From positions 1 to 15,920 of the forward strand of contig DFBX01000005.1 in assembly GCA_002366795.1 (NCBI GenBank): a DNA stretch of 15,920 nt. Reading direction: 5' to 3'. This DNA comes from Rhodobacteraceae bacterium UBA3069. GTDB lineage: Bacteria; Pseudomonadota; Alphaproteobacteria; Rhodobacterales; Rhodobacteraceae. A program made the position numbers and the translations under genes. This document shows positions 1 to 6,930 of this stretch, in pieces; positions within the stretch are counted from its first letter, which is position 1, and each line of letters starts with the position of its first letter. The notes under the pieces are model-generated. The model made no database searches, had not been told where the DNA came from, and saw nothing but the letters and a program-made list of their open reading frames with translations.

Positions 1-23
1 CACGGGATTTGTGCAACAGAGCC
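1..23. mobile_element. Terminal inverted repeat of an IS lying off the left edge
   Basis: Read on the minus strand, the first 23 bases begin GGCTCTGTTGCACAAATC. This is the typical look of the outer end of IS903-like (IS5 family) elements and is also close to IS6-type ends. The IS body would lie to the left, outside the window, and the tip would be at about position 23. Only one end is visible, so neither the family nor a target duplication can be confirmed. Confidence 0.55.
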
Positions 24-97
24 TCGCAAAGGTGGCAGATATTTCTGATGTATCGCCTTTTTTCGAATGATCACTCTGTGCAGTTGAGAATCTCCAC

Positions 98-1003
98 TCA
101 TTCCACCATCTCCATAAACTCACGCCACTCTCTCTTACTCATGCCGGAATTTTCCGGATTCACGTCCTCCCCTTTCAGCATACGGCGCAAGCAGTCTACC
201 ATTTGGGCGGACATGGTGACGGCGCCCAGCCGGTAATCCTCGAACGCTTTGAAGGCGAAGGGCACCCAGTCGGCGACGATGTTGCAGATCACATCGGCGT
301 AGACGCGGATTTCGTATTGGGCGTGGCTGTCGGCGCGCAGGCGCAGGAAGTGCAGCAGGTTGTGCAGGTCCACCTTCCAATACCATTGAGTGTAGATGTT
401 GGCGGGCAGGTTCATGCGGGCCAGTTCGCGGGCGAGGCCTTGCTGCCCCTCGGCCGAGATCATGGATTCGTAGTGGTCATAGGCGCGGTTGCTGTCGGAT
501 TTGAGGATGTCGAGGACGCGGGCGGCTTCTTCGCCCTGAAGCACTTCGCCGCGGCCCTGGTTGTTGATCACGGATTGCGCGTTCAGGGCATCGGGGGCGG
601 GGATGTAGAATTCGCGGTCGAGGATCGAGTAGCGGGCGGAGTATTCGTTGACGTTGGCGGTGCGGTGGCGGATCCACTGGCGGGCCACGAAAACGGGGAG
701 TTTGACGTGGAGTTTGACCTCGCACATTTCGAACGGGGTGGAGTGCCAGTGGCGCATCAGGTAGCGGATCAGCCCTTCGTCGTTTTGCACGGATTTGGTG
801 CCCTTGCCGTAGGACACGCGGGCGGCCTGGCAGATGGCGGCGTCGTCGCCCATGTAATCGACAACGCGGACAAAGCCGTGATCCAGCACGGGGTGGGCGG
901 TGTAGAGGTGTTGCTCGATCCCCGGGGAGGTGGCGCGCAGGGTTTGGCGTGGGGCGCTGCGTTCGGCGTCGATTTCGGCCTGCTGTTCGGGGGTGACGGG
1001 CAT
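98..1003 (-). CDS. thyX: FAD-dependent thymidylate synthase ThyX
   Basis: Makes dTMP from dUMP using methylene-tetrahydrofolate, with FAD/NADPH as reductant. It is a cytosolic homotetramer that replaces ThyA. The ThyX signature RHRX7S is seen as R112-H113-R114 ... S122 (RHRTANVNEYS), followed by SARYSILD. The C-terminal half carries the conserved YTQWYWKVDLHNLLHFL and LRADSHAQYEIR segments. The protein is 301 aa, somewhat longer than the compact bacterial forms, which is common in alphaproteobacteria. I chose the ATG at 1003 because AAAGGA lies about 7 nt upstream; an in-frame ATG at 1042 has no such site and adds an unconserved-looking tail. The gene stands alone, divergent from the lipoprotein gene. 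A long open frame on the opposite strand is a codon-bias shadow. Confidence 0.96.
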   Translation of the reverse strand: MPVTPEQQAEIDAERSAPRQTLRATSPGIEQHLYTAHPVLDHGFVRVVDYMGDDAAICQAARVSYGKGTKSVQNDEGLIRYLMRHWHSTPFEMCEVKLHVKLPVFVARQWIRHRTANVNEYSARYSILDREFYIPAPDALNAQSVINNQGRGEVLQGEEAARVLDILKSDSNRAYDHYESMISAEGQQGLARELARMNLPANIYTQWYWKVDLHNLLHFLRLRADSHAQYEIRVYADVICNIVADWVPFAFKAFEDYRLGAVTMSAQMVDCLRRMLKGEDVNPENSGMSKREWREFMEMVE

Positions 1004-1035
1004 GGGGTGTCCTTTCTGCGGTGTGGGGCGAGTCG

Positions 1036-1070
1036 GGTGCAACTATATATTGCGGCGTCGTTTCAGCGAA
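1036..1070 (-). promoter_or_regulatory. Candidate thyX promoter
   Basis: On the minus strand a TATAGT -10 (1047-1042) sits 17 bp after a weak TTCGCT -35 (1070-1065). The start site would fall near 1035, giving a leader of about 30 nt before the thyX ATG. The surrounding AACTATATATTG is conspicuously AT-rich for this genome. This is pattern matching only. Confidence 0.35.
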
Positions 1071-1204
1071 TAGCTATATGCGGGCGGGGATCGTGCTGCA
1101 ACAGATGGGGTGCAAAATCGGGCGTTGCGTGTATCCGGCGTTGACTTTTGGGGGTGTTACGGGGATTTTTAACGAAACCTTTTCGGACAACGGGGCAGGC
1201 AGTG

Positions 1205-2143
1205 GTGAAACGGGCAATTCTTGCAGTGATGGTAACGGGTGCGCTGAGCGCCTGCGGCGGCGATGGCACCAACCCTTTCGACGATCCGGTCAAAGTGACG
1301 GACCCGGGCACGGGCGAAACCGAAGAATTGTCGCCTTTGGACCCGAACACTTCGGCGGACAGCAAATTCCTGTTCGATCCGGAAAACAGGCTGACCATGA
1401 ACTCCGTGGAATATGACGCGGCCAATGACCAACTGGTGATCAACAACCTGCCGTTCGACGGGCCAGACGGGCATTATGATCGCTACGGAAACCACAACGG
1501 TGCGGATTTCTATGCCAGCCAGCAGACGGCGACCACTGGCCAGATCCAGCATTATGCGGTCTACGTCAAATCCGGTGATATGGCAGCGTTCGCCGCTGCT
1601 GGCGCGGATTGGGTGGACGTTGGTTATGGCGGTGCAAATGTACGGCGAGAGAGTTTCGCCTTTCCGGGCGGAGTAGGCGAATATGTCTACCTCGGCACAT
1701 ATGCAGGTTTGCGGACCTATGACGGCGGTACAGGGCTTGACCTAGTGACCGGCGATGCACGTCTGCTGCTGGATATTCTGGATTTTGACCCACAGGGGGG
1801 CATTCAAGGTGCAATCACCGGTCGTATAACAAACCGCGACTTGGCCCGAGCGGACGGGAGCGGAAACGAGACATGGGCTGCTGGTGAACTTCCGGATTTG
1901 ATCTTGAACACGGTGTCATTTAACTCCGATGACGGAACGTTCGATGGCGGTACAGTTACAACAGCTCCCGATACAACAGCTACCGATCCCGCATCGGGAG
2001 GATCTGAGGATAACTTACCCGTAGACGGCTCGTATAGTGGCATGATCGGCGGCGCGTCAGGCGAGAATCTGGGCATTACCATGGTCATCGACCGCATTCC
2101 CGGCGAGCGGGAAATCGGCGTTATTGTCGGCGATCAGCAGTGA
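1205..2143 (+). CDS. TbpB-like surface lipoprotein (Slam client candidate)
   Basis: Predicted exported lipoprotein of 312 aa. A short type II signal peptide ends in the lipobox LSAC, with the acylated Cys at residue 17, followed by a Gly/Asp-rich tether (GGDGTNPFDDP). The rest resembles the transferrin-binding-protein-B-like family of Rhodobacterales, with beta-strand-rich modules such as YVYLGTYAGLRTYDGGTGLD and a C-terminal module near VDGSYSGMIGG after a Thr/Asp/Ser linker (about 250-275). Start: GTG at 1205 (1202 is an alternative). The ATG at 1148 would put 19 non-signal residues ahead of the signal peptide. The sequence before the start (GGGCAGGCAG) closely resembles that before the next gene. 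Codon use shifts toward A/T-rich codons at about 1620-2040, suggesting a mosaic. The adjacent Slam gene strongly suggests surface display. The ligand is unknown and need not be transferrin. Confidence 0.8.
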   Translation: MKRAILAVMVTGALSACGGDGTNPFDDPVKVTDPGTGETEELSPLDPNTSADSKFLFDPENRLTMNSVEYDAANDQLVINNLPFDGPDGHYDRYGNHNGADFYASQQTATTGQIQHYAVYVKSGDMAAFAAAGADWVDVGYGGANVRRESFAFPGGVGEYVYLGTYAGLRTYDGGTGLDLVTGDARLLLDILDFDPQGGIQGAITGRITNRDLARADGSGNETWAAGELPDLILNTVSFNSDDGTFDGGTVTTAPDTTATDPASGGSEDNLPVDGSYSGMIGGASGENLGITMVIDRIPGEREIGVIVGDQQ

Positions 2144-2213
2144 TAAAAGCTGGCCACGCATAGGTCCCTTGCACCGCTGCGCGCATGGTTTGCTGGACGT
2201 TGGGACAGGCAGC

Positions 2214-3605
2214 ATGACAAAACGGCAAAGCCTGTATGGCAAGCGATCAAGCAATGTATTCAAGGCGGCGCTGCTTGCCCTTGCCCTGCCGCTTGCCCCC
2301 CTGCCCGCCCAAGCCGAACAGGTCCGCCTTTCCCCTTCGGAAGCCCGCGTTTTCGCCGCCCAACTGGGCCGCAACGGGCAATATCGCGCCATGCGCGAGG
2401 TGGCTTTGGGGCTTTTGAAGGCAGACCCGAAAGATGTGGCGGCGCTGCTTTTGCTGTCGCGCGCGGAAGCCGAGCTGGGCAATCACCCCGCCGCGATCCG
2501 CGCCGCGAAACGCGCGTGGTCGGCGGCTGGCGATGACACGCAGCGTTTCGCCGCCGCCTATGCCGTGGCGCAGGGGCAAAACGCAGCCGGAAAACTGACT
2601 TCGGGCCAGTTCTGGCTGCGCCGCGCGAACCAGTATGCGCCCGACGACCGGCTGGGCAAAGTCGCACAGAGCGAGTTTCAAAAGATGCGCCGCCGCAACC
2701 CGCTGCGGATAGAGCTGCGCTTTAGCGCCCGTCCCAGCAACAACGTGAACAATGGCACCAAGGAAAGCTGGACGCCCGATGGCATCGGGCTGGTGTTCGT
2801 GCCGACCGGCGGGCTGTTGCCCCTGTCCGGCACCGAGTTTTCGACCGGGGGCAGCCTGACATACACGCTGGACGAGACCAAGCGCCGCCGCACCCGCATC
2901 GGTTTTGCCATCGACCACCGCACTTTTGCCCTGTCGAACGAGGCAAAGCGCATCGCGCCGGGTGTGCGCGGGTCCGATTTCGCCTTTACCTCGGCCACGG
3001 CCACCCTGCGGCACGACCAGTCATTGGGTAAGAAAAACGTTTTGAATTATGGGGTTGCGGTGGGCCGCATGTGGTATGGCGGTGCCCCCCTGTCCGATTT
3101 TGTCCGGCTGGAGGGCGGGTTGACCCATGCCCTGAGCCCACGCGATCGACTGCAATTTAAAGGCGCGGTGCAGGCCTATCAGGGGCTTGGCACGCGGCGC
3201 GATACTGATGTGATGCAGCTGTCCGGCATCTGGCAGCGCAAGCTGGAAAATGGCGACCGGCTGCAACTGGCGCTGACCGGCCTTGTATCGCAATCCGATG
3301 ACGTAACGCAGGATTACCGGCAGGTGCAGGTCGGGGTGAAATACCGCAAGGCGCAGCCCGTGGCCGGGCTGGGGCTGGAATTCGGGCTGGACCTGTCGCG
3401 GCGGCGCCACGACCTGTTCCCCTTTGCGGCGGACGGCCAGACCGGAAACGAGGTGACGGCCAGCGTGTCGGCCACCTTGGAAAACCTGGATTATTACGGC
3501 TTTGTTCCGGTGCTGACGCTGGAGGCGTCGAAACGCGATTCCGACATCCCGCTTTATGCGTCGGAATCGATGGGCCTGTCGCTGGGAATCCGCTCGGCGT
3601 TTTGA
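2214..3605 (+). CDS. Surface lipoprotein assembly modifier (Slam), TPR plus outer-membrane barrel
   Basis: Slam proteins translocate certain lipoproteins across the outer membrane. This 463-aa product has a signal peptide ending about residue 34 (LPLAPLPAQA), an alpha-helical TPR-like periplasmic domain (about 38-155, repeats around YRAMREVALGLLKADPKDVAALLLLSRA split over two helices), then the barrel domain (formerly DUF560), starting at RRNPLRIELRFSARPSNNVNNG. Alternating aromatic/hydrophobic strands run to the C-terminus, which ends in Phe (RSAF) as expected for BAM-inserted barrels. Start: ATG at 2214, which gives a clean signal peptide; a TTG extension from 2124 overlaps the upstream gene and adds 30 unlikely residues. 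It lies 70 bp after the lipoprotein gene, so the two are probably one transcription unit. Confidence 0.85.
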   Translation: MTKRQSLYGKRSSNVFKAALLALALPLAPLPAQAEQVRLSPSEARVFAAQLGRNGQYRAMREVALGLLKADPKDVAALLLLSRAEAELGNHPAAIRAAKRAWSAAGDDTQRFAAAYAVAQGQNAAGKLTSGQFWLRRANQYAPDDRLGKVAQSEFQKMRRRNPLRIELRFSARPSNNVNNGTKESWTPDGIGLVFVPTGGLLPLSGTEFSTGGSLTYTLDETKRRRTRIGFAIDHRTFALSNEAKRIAPGVRGSDFAFTSATATLRHDQSLGKKNVLNYGVAVGRMWYGGAPLSDFVRLEGGLTHALSPRDRLQFKGAVQAYQGLGTRRDTDVMQLSGIWQRKLENGDRLQLALTGLVSQSDDVTQDYRQVQVGVKYRKAQPVAGLGLEFGLDLSRRRHDLFPFAADGQTGNEVTASVSATLENLDYYGFVPVLTLEASKRDSDIPLYASESMGLSLGIRSAF

Positions 3606-3651
3606 TCCCTTGGCAAGAGCGCGCGCTGCGCTATTGTCTGGCCAGATCAAA
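3601..3651 (+). other. Inverted repeat spanning the Slam stop and the next gene's leader
   Basis: TTTGATC (3601-3607) includes the Slam TGA stop and is the exact complement of GATCAAA (3645-3651), which abuts the AGGGAG ribosome site of the next gene. The palindrome AGCGCGCGCT (3618-3627) lies inside the loop. It could be a weak terminator or a structure affecting translation of the glyoxalase gene. There is no T-tract. Confidence 0.35.
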
Positions 3652-3663
3652 GGGAGACACGGC

Positions 3664-4092
3664 ATGAAAATCAAATATCTGCACACCATGGTCCGGGTGA
3701 AAGACCTGGAGGCCTCGATGGCATTCTATGCCCTTCTGGGCTTGAAAGAGACCCGCCGTATGGACAGCGAGGCGGGGCGTTTTTCCCTGATCTTCATGGC
3801 CCCCGAGGGGCAAGAGGAATGCCCGGTGGAGCTGACTTGGAACTGGGACGGCGACGATGACCTGCCGTCGGATTCGCGTCATTTTGGGCATCTGGCCTAT
3901 GCGGTCGAGAATATCTACGAGATGTGCGCGCATCTGCAGGCCAATGGCGTGGTGATCAACCGCCCGCCGCGCGACGGGCGCATGGCCTTTGTCCGCTCGC
4001 CCGACAATATCTCGATCGAGCTTTTGCAAATGGGTGATGCGCTGGAGCCGGCAGAGCCTTGGGCCAGTATGGAAAGCACCGGTCACTGGTAG
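3664..4092 (+). CDS. gloA: Lactoylglutathione lyase (glyoxalase I) / VOC family protein
   Basis: Likely isomerises the methylglyoxal-glutathione hemithioacetal to S-lactoylglutathione in the cytosol. The 142-aa single-module VOC protein has all four expected metal ligands in glyoxalase-I-like spacing: H7 (YLHTMVRV), E56 (CPVELTWN), H76 (RHFGHLAYAV) and E119 (NISIELLQ). The segments LEASMAFYALLGLKETRR and RSPDNISIELLQ are typical of GloA. The ATG at 3664 is preceded by AAGGGAG. It follows Slam on the same strand after 58 bp, but no functional link is apparent. A dehydratase or other VOC enzyme is possible, though the ligand set and length favour GloA. Confidence 0.88.
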   Translation: MKIKYLHTMVRVKDLEASMAFYALLGLKETRRMDSEAGRFSLIFMAPEGQEECPVELTWNWDGDDDLPSDSRHFGHLAYAVENIYEMCAHLQANGVVINRPPRDGRMAFVRSPDNISIELLQMGDALEPAEPWASMESTGHW

Positions 4093-4201
4093 AATCGGGG
4101 TTTCGGCGCGTTGAGTATCGGCGCGCCGGGCCTTGTTCGGCGCGGGAGGAATCGGGCGCGGCCCAGCCGCTCCGCTGGATCACGCCTCTGGCCGCAGCGG
4201 G

Positions 4202-4723
4202 TCAATAGATATAGCGGATCTGGTCGGTCCAATACCGTTCCACCCGGCGCAGGGCGGTGGCGATCTCGTCGATCCCATCGGGACCAAGCACGCCCTTGGC
4301 CTGAAGCCCTTCAGCATGGCGCGCGAACAGCTCGCCCACCACATCGCGGATATGGCGTCCCTTTTCGGTCAGGCGCACCCGAACAGACCGGCGGTCGATC
4401 TCGCACCGCTGGTGGTGCATATACCCCGCCTCGACCAGTTTCTTGAGGTTGTAGCTGACATTGCTGCCCTGGTAATAGCCGCGCGTCTTCAATTCGCCCG
4501 CGGTCACTTCGTTTTCGCCGATATTGAACAGCAAAAGCGCCTGGACCGCGTTGATTTCCAACACGCCGACCCGTTCGAATTCATCCTTGATCACGTCCAG
4601 CAGAAGGCGGTGCAGACGCTCCACCAGCGCCAGCGCATCCAAATAGCCTGTCATGAAGGCGCCGTCTGTCTCGCCCAGGCCGGTCATCGGGGGCGTCGGC
4701 CCCGGCGTGCTGTGAATACTCAT
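4202..4723 (-). CDS. MarR-family winged-helix transcriptional regulator
   Basis: A 173-aa DNA-binding regulator. The winged helix spans about residues 55-125: NAVQALLLFNIGENEVTAGEL, then the probable recognition helix around GYYQGSNVSYNLKKLVEAGY (82-101), then the wing with the Asp-Arg-Arg signature (CEIDRRSVRVRLTEKG, 107-122). Helical dimerisation segments flank it (28-50 and 125-170). It resembles the alphaproteobacterial group that includes LdtR, a regulator of L,D-transpeptidase and stress genes, but I cannot prove orthology. The ATG at 4723 follows GGAGAG. It is convergent with gloA. A perfect CGGTTAAACCG palindrome 58 bp upstream of its start is a candidate autoregulatory operator. Confidence 0.9.
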   Translation of the reverse strand: MSIHSTPGPTPPMTGLGETDGAFMTGYLDALALVERLHRLLLDVIKDEFERVGVLEINAVQALLLFNIGENEVTAGELKTRGYYQGSNVSYNLKKLVEAGYMHHQRCEIDRRSVRVRLTEKGRHIRDVVGELFARHAEGLQAKGVLGPDGIDEIATALRRVERYWTDQIRYIY

Positions 4724-4780
4724 CTATCTCTCCGTGCATATCTGCTCGGAGAAGGACACTGGCCCATAAAACCCAATAAT

Positions 4781-4791
4781 CGGTTAAACCG
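4781..4791. promoter_or_regulatory. Palindrome CGGTTAAACCG upstream of the MarR-type gene
   Basis: A perfect 5+1+5 inverted repeat in an AT-rich part of the spacer between sdhE and the MarR-type gene. MarR proteins commonly bind short palindromes in their own promoters, so it is a candidate operator. I see no second copy in the window. Confidence 0.35.
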
Positions 4792-4828
4792 TGGCAAGTG
4801 CTGATAAAATTTGATCTATTTCACCCGC

Positions 4829-4846
4829 GCGCCCTGCGACGGGCGC
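4829..4846 (-). terminator. Hairpin just after sdhE, possible terminator
   Basis: GCGCCC/GGGCGC form a perfect 6-bp stem with a 6-nt loop, starting 8 nt beyond the sdhE stop in the direction of transcription. The tail is AT-rich (GTGAAATAGATCAAATTTTA) but has no immediate T-run, so this is at best a weak intrinsic terminator. Confidence 0.35.
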
Positions 4847-4854
4847 AGCAACAG

Positions 4855-5124
4855 TCAGGACGCGCCTACCATGCGGCGGATTTCTTCGATCAGGCCGGTC
4901 AATTCGGCGGGCGGGGCAGCCTGCCCCGACACCCATTGATAAATATCCTGGTCGTTCTCGTCCAAAAGGTCTTCGTAAAGGTCCAGATGCGTGTCCGACA
5001 TCGCCGCCAAGCGTTCGCTGGCAAAGCGCGACAGGATGATGTCCATTTCCTTGATCCCGCGCCGCATGGAGCGCATGGACAGGCGTTTCAGCCGGGTCTC
5101 GCGGGGTTCGGGGGGCATGGTCAT
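4855..5124 (-). CDS. sdhE: FAD assembly factor SdhE (succinate dehydrogenase assembly factor 2)
   Basis: Small cytosolic protein that promotes covalent FAD attachment to SdhA of succinate dehydrogenase. At 89 aa it has the usual family length. It carries the RGxxE flavinylation motif (R22-G23-I-K-E26, within RRGIKEMDIIL) and the conserved LLDENDQDIYQW block (53-64). The ATG at 5124 is chosen because AAGGAG lies 6 nt upstream. The in-frame GTG at 5139 overlaps that ribosome site and is unlikely. It lies 49 bp downstream of the XRE gene on the same strand, with a very strong hairpin between them. The sdh genes themselves are not in the window. Confidence 0.93.
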   Translation of the reverse strand: MTMPPEPRETRLKRLSMRSMRRGIKEMDIILSRFASERLAAMSDTHLDLYEDLLDENDQDIYQWVSGQAAPPAELTGLIEEIRRMVGAS

Positions 5125-5143
5125 GGCAGTCTCCTTCACGCAC

Positions 5144-5166
5144 GCGCGGGCGCAAAGCGCCCGCGC
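5144..5166 (-). other. Perfect 10-bp GC hairpin between the XRE gene and sdhE
   Basis: GCGCGGGCGC, loop AAA, GCGCCCGCGC. The stem begins 7 nt after the XRE stop codon and ends just ahead of the sdhE ribosome site. There is no T-run in either direction. It could cause attenuation, block 3'-to-5' exonucleases, or set relative expression of the two genes. Confidence 0.6.
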
Positions 5167-5173
5167 CCCTGCA

Positions 5174-5632
5174 CTACCCTTCCTTGAGGGTCTGGCGCAA
5201 CTTCTTTTCCAACCGCGCCAGCCGGTCCGAGGCCGCGGCCAGCCCGGTTTTCACATCGCGGATTTCCAGCAGGATGTCGTTTACATCGGCCGGAATCTCT
5301 GTCGTGCCTTCGGGGCCGGAAATACCGTCGCCATCGCCGGTCAGCAGCCACATGATCGAAACATTCAGCAGCCCTGCCATCATCGACAGACGATTCGCGC
5401 GCGGCTCTGACAGGTCGGATTCCCACTCCTGCACCGTCGCGTGTTTCACCCCAAGGCGGCGGGCCAGTTTCTTGGCGCTCAGGCCTGCTGCCTCGCGTGC
5501 GGCGGCAATACGGTCGCCCAAGGTCGCGACATCGCCGCCATACCAGTCCGTTCCCTCTGCCCCGGCCACTTCTGGCGCTTCGGCAGCCGTTTCGGGCATG
5601 TTCTGATCGGTTTCGGGCATGTTCTCGGGCAT
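5174..5632 (-). CDS. XRE-family helix-turn-helix regulator with C-terminal coiled coil
   Basis: A 152-aa predicted cytosolic DNA-binding protein. The Cro/C1-type HTH covers about residues 37-98: LGDRIAAAREAAGLSAKKLA, then GVKHATVQEWESDLSEPRANRL, then LLNVSIMWLLTGDGDG. A heptad-like helix follows (about 118-150), probably for oligomerisation. The N-terminal 25 residues are acidic and low in complexity, containing a twofold NMPET repeat from a 15-bp DNA direct repeat. The ATG at 5632 has AAAGGA about 6 nt upstream; in-frame ATGs at 5647 and 5668 have no such site. It is divergent from the aminotransferase gene and upstream of sdhE. The target is unknown. Confidence 0.88.
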   Translation of the reverse strand: MPENMPETDQNMPETAAEAPEVAGAEGTDWYGGDVATLGDRIAAAREAAGLSAKKLARRLGVKHATVQEWESDLSEPRANRLSMMAGLLNVSIMWLLTGDGDGISGPEGTTEIPADVNDILLEIRDVKTGLAAASDRLARLEKKLRQTLKEG

Positions 5633-5658
5633 GGGCGGTCCTTTCATGGCCTTGGCGC

Positions 5659-5687
5659 TTGATCGCATCCAAGGGCAAGCCTAGAAG
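5659..5687 (+). promoter_or_regulatory. Candidate sigma-70 promoter for the aminotransferase gene
   Basis: TTGATC (5659-5664), exact 17-bp spacer, TAGAAG (5682-5687). The start site would be near 5694 with a leader of about 28 nt. Each hexamer matches 4 of 6 consensus positions. Confidence 0.4.
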
Positions 5688-5722
5688 AAGACGCTGCCCA
5701 ATACAAATCGGAGCCCGACCAA

Positions 5723-6925
5723 ATGGCCTTTCTTTCCGACACTCTGTCGCGTGTAAAACCCTCGCCCACCATTGCCGTTTCCAACCTGGCGATGGAGCTG
5801 AAGGCGCAGGGCCGCGACATCATCAGCCTGGGCGCCGGCGAGCCCGATTTCGACACCCCGGAAAACATACGCGCCGCAGGGATTGCCGCGATCAACGAGG
5901 GCAAGACCCGCTATACCGCCGTCGATGGCATCCCCGAGCTGAAACAGGCGATCTGCGCCAAGTTCAAGCGCGACAACGACCTGGATTATACCCCCGCACA
6001 GGTCACGGTGGGCACTGGCGGCAAGCAGGTGCTGTATAACGCGCTGATGGCCACGCTGAACCCCGGCGACGAGGTGGTGATTCCCGCGCCCTACTGGGTC
6101 AGCTACCCCGATATGGTGCTGCTGGCGGGCGGCACGCCCGTCGCGGTCGAGGCAAGCCTTGAAAACAATTTCAAGATCATGCCGCAGCAGTTGGAGGCGG
6201 CGATCACGCCCAACACCAAGTGGTTCCTGTTCAATTCCCCGTCCAACCCCACGGGCGCGGGCTATTCCCGCGACGAGATGAAGGCGCTGACCGATGTATT
6301 GATGCGCCACCCGCATGTCTGGGTGCTGACCGACGACATGTATGAATTTCTGGCCTATGACGATTTCAAATTCTGCACCCCCGCGCAGGTGGAACCGGCG
6401 CTGTATGACCGCACCCTGACGGTGAACGGGGTCAGCAAGGCCTATGCCATGACCGGCTGGCGTATCGGTTACGCCGCTGGCCCCGAGGATCTGATCAAGG
6501 CCATTCGCAAGGTGCAGTCGCAATCAACCTCGAACCCCTGTTCGATTTCGCAATGGGCCGCGGTCGAGGCGCTGAACGGGCCGCAGGATTTCATCGCGCC
6601 GCATAACGTGATGTTCGCCCGTCGCCGCGATCTGGTGGTGGATGCGCTGAGCGCCATTGACGGGATCACCTGCCCCAAGCCCGAGGGCGCGTTCTATGTC
6701 TTTCCGTCCATCGCGGGGCTGATCGGCAAGACCGCCCCCGGCGGTGTGGTGATTGAAAATGACGAGGTGTTCGCCACGCAACTGCTGGAGCAAAGCGGCG
6801 TCGCCGTCGTGTTCGGCGCGGCCTTTGGCCTGTCGCCCAATTTCCGCATCAGTTATGCCACCTCGGACGAGGCGCTGACCGAGGCCTGCCGCCGGATCGC
6901 GGTATTCTGCGCCGCGTTGACGTAA
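5723..6925 (+). CDS. aatA: Pyridoxal-phosphate aspartate/prephenate-type aminotransferase
   Basis: Class I aminotransferase, probably aspartate:2-oxoglutarate and possibly prephenate/aromatic transamination, cytosolic dimer. At 400 aa it has standard length. The PLP-binding Lys is K239 in NGVSKAYAMTGWRIGYA. Other hallmarks are N175 in SPSNPTGAGYS, D204 and Y207 in LTDDMYEFLAYDD (ring-nitrogen and phenol contacts), and the substrate carboxylate Arg R375 in SPNFRISYATS. The N-terminal SLGAGEPDFDTPENI is diagnostic of subgroup I-gamma. The ATG at 5723 is preceded by CGGAG at slightly long spacing. It is divergent from XRE with a plausible sigma-70 promoter in the 90-bp gap. A branched structure follows the stop. 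I am sure of the class; the exact substrate is inferred. Confidence 0.94.
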   Translation: MAFLSDTLSRVKPSPTIAVSNLAMELKAQGRDIISLGAGEPDFDTPENIRAAGIAAINEGKTRYTAVDGIPELKQAICAKFKRDNDLDYTPAQVTVGTGGKQVLYNALMATLNPGDEVVIPAPYWVSYPDMVLLAGGTPVAVEASLENNFKIMPQQLEAAITPNTKWFLFNSPSNPTGAGYSRDEMKALTDVLMRHPHVWVLTDDMYEFLAYDDFKFCTPAQVEPALYDRTLTVNGVSKAYAMTGWRIGYAAGPEDLIKAIRKVQSQSTSNPCSISQWAAVEALNGPQDFIAPHNVMFARRRDLVVDALSAIDGITCPKPEGAFYVFPSIAGLIGKTAPGGVVIENDEVFATQLLEQSGVAVVFGAAFGLSPNFRISYATSDEALTEACRRIAVFCAALT

Positions 6926-6930
6926 AGGTT

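Noticed and set aside
203..1144. 313-aa open frame opposite thyX
   Set aside because: Antisense to a clearly conserved gene; composition (Val/Gly/His-rich, no motif) is typical of the complementary frame of GC-rich coding DNA.
1141..1173. Sigma-70 promoter for the lipoprotein gene from TTGACT at 1141
   Set aside because: No -10-like hexamer at 16-18 bp; the nearest T-rich stretches are at wrong spacing.
2124..2213. TTG-start extension of the Slam gene overlapping the lipoprotein gene
   Set aside because: Adds 30 residues before a clean signal peptide; the ATG at 2214 explains export better.
2247..3014. 255-aa open frame opposite the Slam gene
   Set aside because: Same reason: shadow of the real gene, Arg/Gln/Gly-rich, no ribosome site or domain.
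4811..4826. TTGAT half-site near the sdhE 3' end as an FNR box
   Set aside because: The second half (ATCAA at the right spacing) is absent, and no gene starts in a sensible position.
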